Of a stretch of 5,318 nucleotides of DNA, positions 1-5,307 are shown piece by piece (the first letter of the stretch is position 1; each line of letters opens with the position of its first letter). The notes beneath the pieces were generated by a model, which worked only from the letters and a program-made list of their open reading frames with translations, was not told the origin of the DNA and did no database searches. A program made the position numbers and the translations under genes. Source of the stretch: an uncultured Clostridia bacterium (GTDB taxonomy: Bacteria; Bacillota; Clostridia; TANB77; CAG-508); the NCBI GenBank assembly GCA_947631315.1, contig CANRLA010000083.1, positions 1 through 5,318 of the forward strand, read 5' to 3'.

Positions 1-1
1 A

Positions 2-278
2 GGAACAACATGGCCTTATCTTTTAGGAATTTACTATAGAGCATTTAAAAATCTTATAAAAAGTGAGGAAGATTCAAAAATAAAAGAAACATTAAATGAT
101 ACACTTTCTAAATTGAAATTAAATATAGTTAATGTTTACACAAACGAAATAATAAATGGAAATACTATCCGGAAGTATATGTGAAGTTTATGATGCAGTA
201 AATCCAAAGAAAGGAAAAGGAGCATTTGCTCAGGCATGGAGTGTAGCTGAAATATTTAAAATATTATTAGATAATTGA
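2..278 (+). pseudogene. 3' end of glycogen debranching enzyme gene (amylo-alpha-1,6-glucosidase, GDE C-terminal domain), frameshifted
   Basis: This is the C-terminal tail of a glycogen debranching enzyme, which hydrolyses alpha-1,6 branch points during glycogen breakdown in the cytoplasm. The 5' part lies outside the window. Frame 2 reads GTTWPYLLGIYYRAFKNL and then an alpha-helical stretch to NGNTI; it then meets a TGA at 182-184. The next frame continues the protein as GSICEVYDAVNPKKGKGAFAQ followed by AWSVAEIF and ends at TGA 276-278. The GTxWP and AQAWSVAEI motifs are typical of the (alpha/alpha)6-barrel end of this family. Dropping one C of the CC at 169-170 restores one reading frame, NGNTI-GSICEVYD, which fits the family pattern IGxIxExxD. 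Everything around the break is well preserved, so this is either a sequencing or assembly error or a very recent mutation. If real, the product loses its last 30 or so residues. Family assignment is firm; whether it is a true pseudogene is open. Confidence 0.8.
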
Positions 279-336
279 AAAGCAAAAAAATTATTAGATT
301 TTTTAGTATGAAAGGTATTTTTAAAAGGTTAGGAAA

Positions 337-1272
337 TTGATTTATTTATTATATGGTGAAGACAATTACATAAAAAATGAATATTTAAAAAAGATAAAGA
401 AGAAATTTGAAGAACTAAAACTGGGTATAAATTATATTCAAATAGATGAAAATAATTGTCAGAATATCATTTCAGACATTGAAACTCCAGCATTTGGTTA
501 TGATACAAAACTTATTGTATCAAGAAATTGTGGACTGGTAAAAAAGAAAAATGTAGTAGGAGAAAAACTTGCAGAATATTTAAAATCTAATGATATTGAA
601 GGTATAGAACTTGCATTAATAGAAAATGATATAGATAAAACCACGTCATTATATAAAATAATCGAAAAAATAGGTCAAATTAAAGAATGTAAAGAAAAAA
701 CGCCAAGAGAATTAATAGTGCAAATAAAATCTATTGCAAATTTATATAAAGTAAACATTAAAGAAAATACAGCACAATATTTAATTGAATGTGTTGGAAC
801 AAATATGGAAGATATAATAAATGAATTAAGAAAACTTATTGAATATGAAGGAAATGGCAATGAGATTACTATTAAAGATATAGATGCATTAACAGTAAAA
901 AAAGTTGAAAGTGTGATATTTGACTTAACAGATAACTTAGGAAAGAAAAATATTAAAGAAGCAATAGAAGTTTTGCATAATTTATTGTATTCAAAAGAGC
1001 CAATTCAAAAGATATTAGTAATGTTATATAATCATTTTAAAAAATTATATATAGTTAAAATTTCAAATGAAACAAACATATTACAAGCATTGAAATTAAA
1101 GCCTAATCAAACATTTTTAATAAATAAATATCAAAATCAAGCAAGATTTTTTGAAAAAAATGAGTTAAGAAGCATTTTAGAAGAATTTATTAATTTAGAC
1201 GAAAAATCAAAAAATGGAAGAATAGACTTAAATGTAGGATTAGAATCAGTATTGTGTAAGTATTGTTCTTAA
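337..1272 (+). CDS. holA: DNA polymerase III delta subunit (clamp loader)
   Basis: HolA is the subunit of the cytoplasmic clamp-loader complex that opens the beta sliding clamp and loads it on primed DNA. The protein has 311 residues, slightly short of the usual 330-345. The N-terminus MIYLLYGEDNYIKNEYLKKI is characteristic: a P-loop-like LYGED segment that does not bind ATP. A helical middle domain follows, then the conserved C-terminal collar region at about residues 189-235 (ESVIFDLTDNLGKKNIKEAI, then LLYSKEPIQKILVMLYNHFK). The start is TTG at 337. A stop (TAA 322-324) lies just upstream in the same frame and no ATG or GTG lies between. AAAAGG at 323-328 sits 8 bases before the TTG, and the predicted first residues match the family start exactly. 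The gene begins 58 bases after the debranching enzyme stop. I see no convincing promoter in that gap, which holds only AT-rich sequence and a repeated ATTATTAGAT. No terminator follows it. Confidence 0.96.
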   Translation: MIYLLYGEDNYIKNEYLKKIKKKFEELKLGINYIQIDENNCQNIISDIETPAFGYDTKLIVSRNCGLVKKKNVVGEKLAEYLKSNDIEGIELALIENDIDKTTSLYKIIEKIGQIKECKEKTPRELIVQIKSIANLYKVNIKENTAQYLIECVGTNMEDIINELRKLIEYEGNGNEITIKDIDALTVKKVESVIFDLTDNLGKKNIKEAIEVLHNLLYSKEPIQKILVMLYNHFKKLYIVKISNETNILQALKLKPNQTFLINKYQNQARFFEKNELRSILEEFINLDEKSKNGRIDLNVGLESVLCKYCS

Positions 1273-1352
1273 TAATATAGAAAAAAATATATACTATAAT
1301 AAAATATAAATCAAGTCATATTGTAGAAAGAAATAAAAAACGAGATAGAAAA

Positions 1353-2051
1353 ATGCAAAATTTAATAATAGATAGTAGAATTAGAAAAGAAGAATATGAT
1401 TACTTAAGTAAATATTTTAATGTAATAAAACTTGAACTTTCAGAAAGTGTATATGATGAAATTTCAGGTCATAGTGATATTTTTTATTGTAAGATATATG
1501 ATAAAGTGATCTGTAGTCCTAATGCGAAATTTATAAGTAATGAATTTTTAAAAGGTGATTTAGAAGTAAAAAATAAATATCCAAATGATGTAATGTATAA
1601 TGTATGTCAAATAGGAGATAAATTAGTAGCAAATAAGTACACTGATAAAAAAATACTTGATTATTGGAAATCAAAAAATAAAGAAAATAGCATAATAGTA
1701 GTAAATCAAGGATATACAAAATGCTCGATAACAGTTACAGGAAACAATTCTTGTATAACATCAGATAGAGGTATTTATAAAAAATTAATAGAAAAAAATA
1801 TTAATGTGAGTTTAATTGAAGAAGATAAAATTTGTCTTTTAGATAGAACATCAAATGTAAGCAAAATGAATGGATTTATTGGAGGAGCATCATTTGTATT
1901 TGATAATAAATTTGTTTTATTTGGAGATTTTAGTAAGTTAAAAGAAAATAATAAAGAAGTTATAATAGAAAATTTAAAAATTAACGAATTAGAATTAATA
2001 GATTTTAAAAATTTAGAAATAAGAGATTATGGTGGAACAATAATATATTAA
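1353..2051 (+). CDS. Probable DUF6873-family protein, guanidine-modifying-enzyme (GME) fold, function unknown
   Basis: This 232-residue soluble protein has no signal peptide or membrane segment. It resembles a clostridial family described as DUF6873 with a predicted GME (pentein, arginine deiminase/amidinotransferase-like) fold. The pattern I recognise is VYDEISGHSDIFYCKI at residues 33-48, then YPNDVMYNVCQIGDKLVANK at 76-95, QGYTKCS at 119-125, CITSD at 134-138, GGASFVF at 177-183 and DYGGTII near the C-terminus. Repeated short beta-alpha units suit a propeller-like pentein. The last cysteine is C161, so the C-terminal cysteine nucleophile of classical GME enzymes is absent; activity may be lost or different. 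The ATG has only a weak GAGA (1342-1345) upstream, but no other start is open in frame and the N-terminus looks complete. The gene lies 80 bases after holA. Family assignment is from memory of motifs and is moderately sure; no function can be assigned. Confidence 0.72.
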   Translation: MQNLIIDSRIRKEEYDYLSKYFNVIKLELSESVYDEISGHSDIFYCKIYDKVICSPNAKFISNEFLKGDLEVKNKYPNDVMYNVCQIGDKLVANKYTDKKILDYWKSKNKENSIIVVNQGYTKCSITVTGNNSCITSDRGIYKKLIEKNINVSLIEEDKICLLDRTSNVSKMNGFIGGASFVFDNKFVLFGDFSKLKENNKEVIIENLKINELELIDFKNLEIRDYGGTIIY

Positions 2052-2126
2052 TGAAAATGTTGATTTTAAATCCTAAAATAAATATATATAATTTATATTA
2101 TATTTAATCAATGAAGCTTATTTTGA

Positions 2127-2156
2127 GTATAAATTAAAACCTTTTTTTACATAATA
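2127..2156 (+). promoter_or_regulatory. Predicted sigma-G (forespore) promoter of gpr
   Basis: GTATA at 2127-2131 and CATAATA at 2150-2156 are separated by 18 bases. This agrees at every defined position with the Bacillus sigma-G consensus (about GHATR, 17-18 bp, CATNHTA). The -10 lacks the GG expected of a pure sigma-F promoter. Transcription would start near 2163, about 85 bases before the gpr ATG. Forespore expression by sigma-G is established for gpr in Bacillus; its use here is inferred from the motif and position. Confidence 0.6.
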
Positions 2157-2173
2157 ATATATGTAAGAAGAGG
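2140..2173 (+). terminator. Possible weak terminator hairpin after the DUF6873 gene, overlapping the gpr -10
   Basis: CCTTTTTTTACAT (2140-2152) pairs with ATGTAAGAAGAGG (2161-2173) over 13 positions, two of them G-U, around an 8-base loop. It is followed by CTTTATTTAG, a poor T tract. It is the only clear hairpin between the DUF6873 stop and gpr, so it may end the upstream transcript. The G-U pairs become C-A on the other strand, so a + strand RNA is favoured. It shares bases with the predicted sigma-G -10. The rest of the 2052-2207 gap is AT-only repeats without a recognisable signal. Confidence 0.35.
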
Positions 2174-2228
2174 CTTTATTTAGTTAAAAAATAATTTTTG
2201 TAACTAGATGTGCAGCCTTTTAAAAGTA

Positions 2229-2236
2229 AGAAAGGA
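2229..2236 (+). promoter_or_regulatory. Ribosome binding site deciding the gpr start
   Basis: AGAAAGGA lies 10 bases before ATG 2247. The longer open frame begins at ATG 2208, which has no purine-rich sequence upstream and would place this site inside the coding region. The site therefore argues for the ATG at 2247. Confidence 0.75.
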
Positions 2237-2246
2237 TTTATTTTTT

Positions 2247-3167
2247 ATGATTGATTTTAGAACAGATTTAGCAGATGAAAGGGCACAGGTATTTAAAGAT
2301 AATAATAAAAAGAATGACTTAGATGGAATTGAAACAGAAAATAATAAAATTACAGATAACTTAGAAATTACTAGAGTTAAAGTTTTAAATGAAGAAGGCA
2401 GTAAAAAAATTGATAAAAAAATTGGAACATATACAACAATTAATATTAAAGATATAGAGATAATAAATGAAAAAGAAATTGAAGAAGCATTTAAGCAAGT
2501 TACAAAAGAAATAAAAGATATGATAGGAGATAGTGAAGAACCAGTTTTAGTTGTAGGACTTGGAAATGAAGATACGACAGCTGACTCACTTGGACCTAAG
2601 GTGATAAAAGACTTGGAGATTACAAGACATATTTTAAAATATAAACCTGAACTATTTCCAAATAAAACAAGAGAAATTAGTGCTATTGCTCCTGGAGTAC
2701 TAGGAACAACTGGAATAGAAACACAAGAAATTATAAAGAGTGTAGTCGAAAAAATAGAAGTTGGAACAATAATAGTAATAGATGCCTTAGCTTCAAATAA
2801 TATTTCAAGGCTTTTAAAAACAATTCAAATATGTGATACTGGAATTGTGCCTGGATCAGGTGTTGAAAATAAAAGGAAAGAAATAAGTAAAGATACAATG
2901 GGAGTCAAAGTCATTGCAATTGGTGTTCCAACAGTCGTAGAAGCAGCTACAATAGTAGCAAATAGTTTTGATATATTAATAGAAAATTTTAACGAATTTG
3001 ATTTTTTAAAAGATTCAACCTATGAAGATAAATATAGGTTAATAAGAACAGTTTTAGAACCATGTAAATATAATTTAGCAGTTATGCCGAAAGAAATAGA
3101 CGATTTAGTAGATAATATGAAGGAAATTATATCAAAAGGAATAAATAACGCATTAAAATTAATTTAA
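2247..3167 (+). CDS. gpr: Germination protease GPR (A25 family, spore SASP-degrading)
   Basis: GPR starts degradation of small acid-soluble spore proteins when a spore germinates. It is made in the forespore as an inactive zymogen that processes itself. From ATG 2247 the product has 306 residues; B. megaterium GPR has about 370. Visible motifs are RTDLA at 5-9 (processing-site region), TRVKVLNEEG at 42-51, VVGLGNEDTTADSLGPK at 102-118, ITRH at 125-128, IAPGVLGTTGIETQEI at 147-162, IDALAS at 178-183, then GIVPGSGVENKRKEIS and VIAIGVPTVVEAATIV, ending NLAVMPKEIDDLVDNM. Asp113 and Asp179 align with the essential Asp127 and Asp193 of B. megaterium. The shorter length comes mainly from loss of a loop of roughly 40 residues before the LEPCKYNL motif, plus short ends. 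An alternative start at 2208 adds 13 residues but lacks a ribosome binding site. A sigma-G-like promoter precedes the gene. Identity is firm. Confidence 0.97.
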   Translation: MIDFRTDLADERAQVFKDNNKKNDLDGIETENNKITDNLEITRVKVLNEEGSKKIDKKIGTYTTINIKDIEIINEKEIEEAFKQVTKEIKDMIGDSEEPVLVVGLGNEDTTADSLGPKVIKDLEITRHILKYKPELFPNKTREISAIAPGVLGTTGIETQEIIKSVVEKIEVGTIIVIDALASNNISRLLKTIQICDTGIVPGSGVENKRKEISKDTMGVKVIAIGVPTVVEAATIVANSFDILIENFNEFDFLKDSTYEDKYRLIRTVLEPCKYNLAVMPKEIDDLVDNMKEIISKGINNALKLI

Positions 3168-3182
3168 TTTGCACAAATTAAA
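3163..3182. repeat. 9-bp inverted repeat, operator-like, across the -35 region
   Basis: TTTAATTTG (3163-3171), two bases CA, then CAAATTAAA (3174-3182): a perfect dyad of 9-bp arms. It covers the gpr stop codon and the putative -35 hexamer of the next gene. With a two-base centre it would make a poor RNA hairpin, and no T tract follows, so a protein-binding site is likelier than a terminator. It is AT-rich and could be chance. Confidence 0.4.
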
Positions 3183-3197
3183 GATATAGTATATAAT
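3169..3197 (+). promoter_or_regulatory. Predicted vegetative (sigma-A) promoter of the small membrane protein gene
   Basis: TTGCAC at 3169-3174 and a perfect TATAAT at 3192-3197 are spaced by 17 bp. The -35 keeps only the TTG of the consensus. The start point would be near 3204, about 40 bases before the ATG. The promoter begins right after gpr ends, so this gene need not depend on forespore transcription. TATAAT-like strings are common in such AT-rich DNA, which limits confidence. Confidence 0.5.
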
Positions 3198-3243
3198 ATT
3201 TATATATAAAAAATAAAATCCAAATTAAGAAAGGGGTATAGTG

Positions 3244-3495
3244 ATGAATCGGAAAACAGTAGCGAAAATAATAGGTGCAATATTATGTATGGTAGCTTTA
3301 TTTGTAGCCTTATATGTTGGAGGATGGTTAATGCTAGTTAAAGGGTGTATAGAAGTGTTAAAACATACTTCTATATACAAAGTAATATGGGGTATAATTA
3401 AAGTTTTTCTAGGTTTTCCAATTATAGAATATTATGCCAGTATTGTACTAATACTTGGACGTTCATTCATCAATTACAATGAGGAAATTAATTAA
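3244..3495 (+). CDS. Small hydrophobic membrane protein, function unknown
   Basis: I do not recognise this 83-residue protein. It has a short positively charged start (MNRKTVAK), a long hydrophobic segment at residues 9-32 (IIGAILCMVALFVALYVGGW and on), a short polar linker with KGCIEVLKHTS at 33-43, and a second hydrophobic stretch at about 44-72 that contains IWGIIKVFLGFPIIE and YYASIVLILG. The tail RSFINYNEEIN is polar. Two, perhaps three, membrane passes are likely, with no cleavable signal peptide. The GGWLML-KG motif with a following IWGI helix resembles small membrane proteins seen in various Firmicutes and phages, but only loosely. AAGGGG at 3231-3236 lies 7 bases before ATG 3244 and only 4 before GTG 3241, so the ATG is preferred. 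Its strong binding site, its own promoter and a following terminator suggest it is a real, separately transcribed gene. Confidence 0.75.
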   Translation: MNRKTVAKIIGAILCMVALFVALYVGGWLMLVKGCIEVLKHTSIYKVIWGIIKVFLGFPIIEYYASIVLILGRSFINYNEEIN

Positions 3496-3508
3496 TACTT
3501 ATTTTGGT

Positions 3509-3542
3509 AAAAACAAGGAAGTATAAACACTTCCTTGTTTTT
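3509..3542. terminator. Bidirectional intrinsic terminator between convergent genes
   Basis: AAAAACAAGGAAGT (3509-3522) and ACTTCCTTGTTTTT (3529-3542) are perfect 14-bp inverted arms around a 6-base loop. Each arm ends in a five-base A or T run, so the RNA from either strand is a GC-containing hairpin with a U tail. It lies 13 bases after the small membrane protein stop and 24 bases after the TraX stop on the other strand, and can serve both. Confidence 0.92.
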
Positions 3543-3566
3543 CATAAATAGAGAGAATTATGCAGA

Positions 3567-4343
3567 CTATAGTAGTGCTAAATTTATAAAACATAAGATA
3601 AATAGATGAAGAGGATAAAAAATATAAAAGAAATATTTCATAGAAGGTCCCTTTTTATTATTATAAAAAAACATAAATATAATAGGTAGAAAAGTAAATA
3701 ATATAAGAGGTATCACCCAGTTGGCAGACAAAACTCCAAAAAAGTTTGAATATCTATATATGCAAAGTAAAAGAAAACCAAAAGTAAATATGAAATATTT
3801 TAGAGTAGTATTGTTATTTAATATATTTGCATGTTTGAACTTTGGATAAAATAGATAAATAAATAAAATTAAAAATACACCCCAACCACCATAATCAACA
3901 TTAGATAATTCAGCTAATACAATTACAAAGATAATGCTTAACCATTTTGCAAATTTATTAGAAATTTTATTATAAGCCAATAAAGCTAAAAGTCCTAATA
4001 ATAGAGAAAAAAAGATATTTAGTGATAAAATGCTACTGTTAGAAAGAATGGAAGGAAGCATGGAAATTATAGCTTCGAGAGTTAATGAAGAAGTATCATA
4101 ATTCATTATAAACATTAAACCCATAAAAGGAAGCTGAGAAATTAAGGCAAAAATTAAAAGTCTTGTAGCATAATTTTTTATATTTTTAGTATTAATAAAA
4201 CCAACAACTAATTGAAAAGCAAAGATAGGAAATGCAATCCTACCGATTACATTTAAAATAGATAATTGACCAATAATAGCATCACTAAAATGGTCACAAA
4301 ACATACATATTATTGCAATTAACTTTAAAACAAAACTAGACAT
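3567..4343 (-). CDS. TraX-family integral membrane protein (putative acyltransferase-like)
   Basis: This 258-residue polytopic membrane protein has about eight hydrophobic segments. Family hallmarks are KLIAIICMFCDH at residues 7-18 with the conserved Asp17-His18 pair, GRIAFPIFAF at 34-43, TRLLIFALISQLPF at 60-73, a central NIFFSLLLGLLALLAYNK, and FYPLHLFIL at 242-250 near the C-terminus. TraX was named for F-pilin N-terminal acetylation in conjugation, but chromosomal homologues are common in Firmicutes and their substrates are unknown. No conjugation gene is near, so a role in acylating an envelope component is the more natural inference. GAAGGGA (minus strand, 4351-4357) lies 7 bases before the ATG. 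The gene starts 17 bases after the pseudouridine synthase stop with no terminator between, so the two are probably co-transcribed. Codon use and composition match the neighbours. Length is normal for the family. Confidence 0.92.
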   Translation of the reverse strand: MSSFVLKLIAIICMFCDHFSDAIIGQLSILNVIGRIAFPIFAFQLVVGFINTKNIKNYATRLLIFALISQLPFMGLMFIMNYDTSSLTLEAIISMLPSILSNSSILSLNIFFSLLLGLLALLAYNKISNKFAKWLSIIFVIVLAELSNVDYGGWGVFLILFIYLFYPKFKHANILNNNTTLKYFIFTFGFLLLCIYRYSNFFGVLSANWVIPLILFTFLPIIFMFFYNNKKGPSMKYFFYIFYPLHLFILCFINLALL

Positions 4344-4360
4344 AGTATTTTCCCTTCATT

Positions 4361-5239
4361 TTATTTAAAATATTCAGTAAATGGTAACTTCTCTAAAGAT
4401 ATTTGTAAATTATTTAAGTAGTTCAATATATCAGCATCAGTTTTAAAATTAAATTTTATGCTATAGCTACATAGTAACTGATGATAACATTTGTATTTTT
4501 TATTTATTTTATAAGATCCATATTTTCCATCTCCTAAAATAGGTAACGAAGAGTGAGCAAGATGAGCTCTAATTTGATGAGTTTTTCCAGTATGTAAAGA
4601 AACATCTAAAAGAGAAAGATTTTCTTGCTTATTATAATCAATTAATGTATACGATGTTTCAATTTTTGAATAATATTTTTTAGGTTCATCTGATATATAA
4701 ACAAGAGACTTTTTGCTATCTTTAAAAAGGTAGGAAGTAAGAAAACAACTATTTTTTCCCATGCCATAACAACAAGCGATATAATGTTTTTCAATCTCCA
4801 TTTTTTTGAATTTCTCTAAAAGTATTTCTAAGCTTTTTTTATTCTTAGCATATAGAACTAATCCTGTTGTATTTCTGTCAATTCTGTGACAAGGTTCTAA
4901 AAAATTATATTTATCCTTCATAATGGAGGTTAAAGAATAATCTCCTACAACTTCCAAATTATCAGGCTTATTAAAGACAACTATATTTTCATCTTCATAA
5001 ATAATAAGAATGTCAATTGATTTTTTAGTTCCTGTTAGATTGTCATCGGAAATATAAATTTCAAGTATATCATTGAAGTGTAAAGTAATATTAGAATTAA
5101 TTCTTTTACCATTTAGTTTAATATCTTTTTTTCTTAAAGCTTTATATAAATTATTGACACTTAGATTAGGAAAAACATGAGTAAGATAAACACTTATTTT
5201 TTTACCATCATTATTGCTATCTACGACTAACTTTTTCAT
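4361..5239 (-). CDS. RluA-family RNA pseudouridine synthase with S4 domain
   Basis: It isomerises specific uridines to pseudouridine in rRNA or tRNA. From the chosen start it has 292 residues. An N-terminal S4-like RNA-binding domain (about 12-64, with LYKALRKKDIKLNGKRIN) is followed by the catalytic domain: YEDENIVVFNKP at 81-92, HRIDRNTTGLVLYAKN at 118-133 with catalytic Asp121, HTGKTHQIRAHLAHSSLPILGD at 216-237 and GDGKYG at 236-241. HRIDRNTTG is a mild variant of the usual HRLDRDTSG; the key Asp is kept. The target site cannot be told from sequence; it is nearest the RluC/RluD type with S4. The frame is open further upstream to ATG 5281, but those codons overlap the ribosome binding site and leader hairpins. 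ATG 5239 (MKKLVVDSNNDGKK) fits the family start and lies 12 bases after AGAAAGGA; ATG 5251 directly abuts that site and is unlikely. It is the first gene of a pair with TraX. Confidence 0.95.
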   Translation of the reverse strand: MKKLVVDSNNDGKKISVYLTHVFPNLSVNNLYKALRKKDIKLNGKRINSNITLHFNDILEIYISDDNLTGTKKSIDILIIYEDENIVVFNKPDNLEVVGDYSLTSIMKDKYNFLEPCHRIDRNTTGLVLYAKNKKSLEILLEKFKKMEIEKHYIACCYGMGKNSCFLTSYLFKDSKKSLVYISDEPKKYYSKIETSYTLIDYNKQENLSLLDVSLHTGKTHQIRAHLAHSSLPILGDGKYGSYKINKKYKCYHQLLCSYSIKFNFKTDADILNYLNNLQISLEKLPFTEYFK

Positions 5240-5307
5240 AAAAAAATTCATTCCTTTCTCGCTTCGCTCGAAGGCACACATAGGAATGAAAACCTTGAGT
5301 TCGAAGC
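5240..5307 (-). promoter_or_regulatory. Structured leader of the pseudouridine synthase gene, possible attenuator or translational switch
   Basis: Read on the minus strand, two helices compete. Helix A: GCTTCG, CTC and AAGG (5307-5293) pair with CCTT, GAG and CGAAGC (5274-5261), with a small AA/bulge interruption and an 18-base loop. Helix B: TTCATTCCT (5290-5282) pairs perfectly with AGGAATGAA (5255-5247) and is followed at once by seven T (5246-5240) and then the start ATG. The 5' arm of B lies in the loop of A, and the 3' arm of A lies in the loop of B, so only one can form without a pseudoknot. Helix B has the shape of an intrinsic terminator and also hides AGGA of the ribosome binding site. 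No known riboswitch class was recognised. Regulation is inferred from pairing alone. Confidence 0.4.
5252..5259 (-). promoter_or_regulatory. Ribosome binding site deciding the pseudouridine synthase start
   Basis: On the minus strand AGAAAGGA ends directly at ATG 5251 and 12 bases before ATG 5239. The second spacing is workable though long; the first is impossible for initiation. Part of the site (AGGA) lies in the 3' arm of a leader inverted repeat. Confidence 0.6.

Noticed and set aside
263..299. Repeated ATTATTAGAT around the debranching enzyme stop and in the gap before holA
   Set aside because: Two copies of a 10-base AT-rich word in coding and non-coding context have no array or inverted structure; likely chance.
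675..860. Open frame on the minus strand within holA
   Set aside because: It lies wholly inside a firmly identified gene, has no ribosome binding site and its translation is low-complexity. It is a shadow of AT-rich coding sequence.
1295..1300. TATAAT before the DUF6873 gene as a promoter
   Set aside because: No hexamer resembling TTGACA occurs 16-19 bases upstream, and such strings are frequent in this composition. Transcription may simply run on from holA.
1531..1719. Open frame on the minus strand within the DUF6873 gene, rich in Leu and Tyr
   Set aside because: The hydrophobic look comes from reading AT-rich codons backwards; it has no start signals and overlaps a better gene.
2086..2103. 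Inverted repeat ATATAAT-TTAT-ATTATAT
   Set aside because: It is made only of A and T in a low-complexity stretch, so chance symmetry is expected and an RNA hairpin would be weak.
2208..2246. Upstream extension of gpr (MCSLLKVRKDLFF)
   Set aside because: ATG 2208 has no ribosome binding site, whereas AGAAAGGA is well placed for ATG 2247, and the extension contains that site. Kept only as an alternative.
3567..4343. TraX as evidence of a conjugative or mobile element
   Set aside because: No relaxase, coupling protein, integrase or attachment repeats are present, composition matches the neighbours, and chromosomal TraX homologues are common.
5240..5281. Upstream extension of the pseudouridine synthase (MCAFERSEKGMNFF)
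   Set aside because: These codons cover the ribosome binding site and leader hairpins, and the family N-terminus begins at MKKLVVDSNNDGK.
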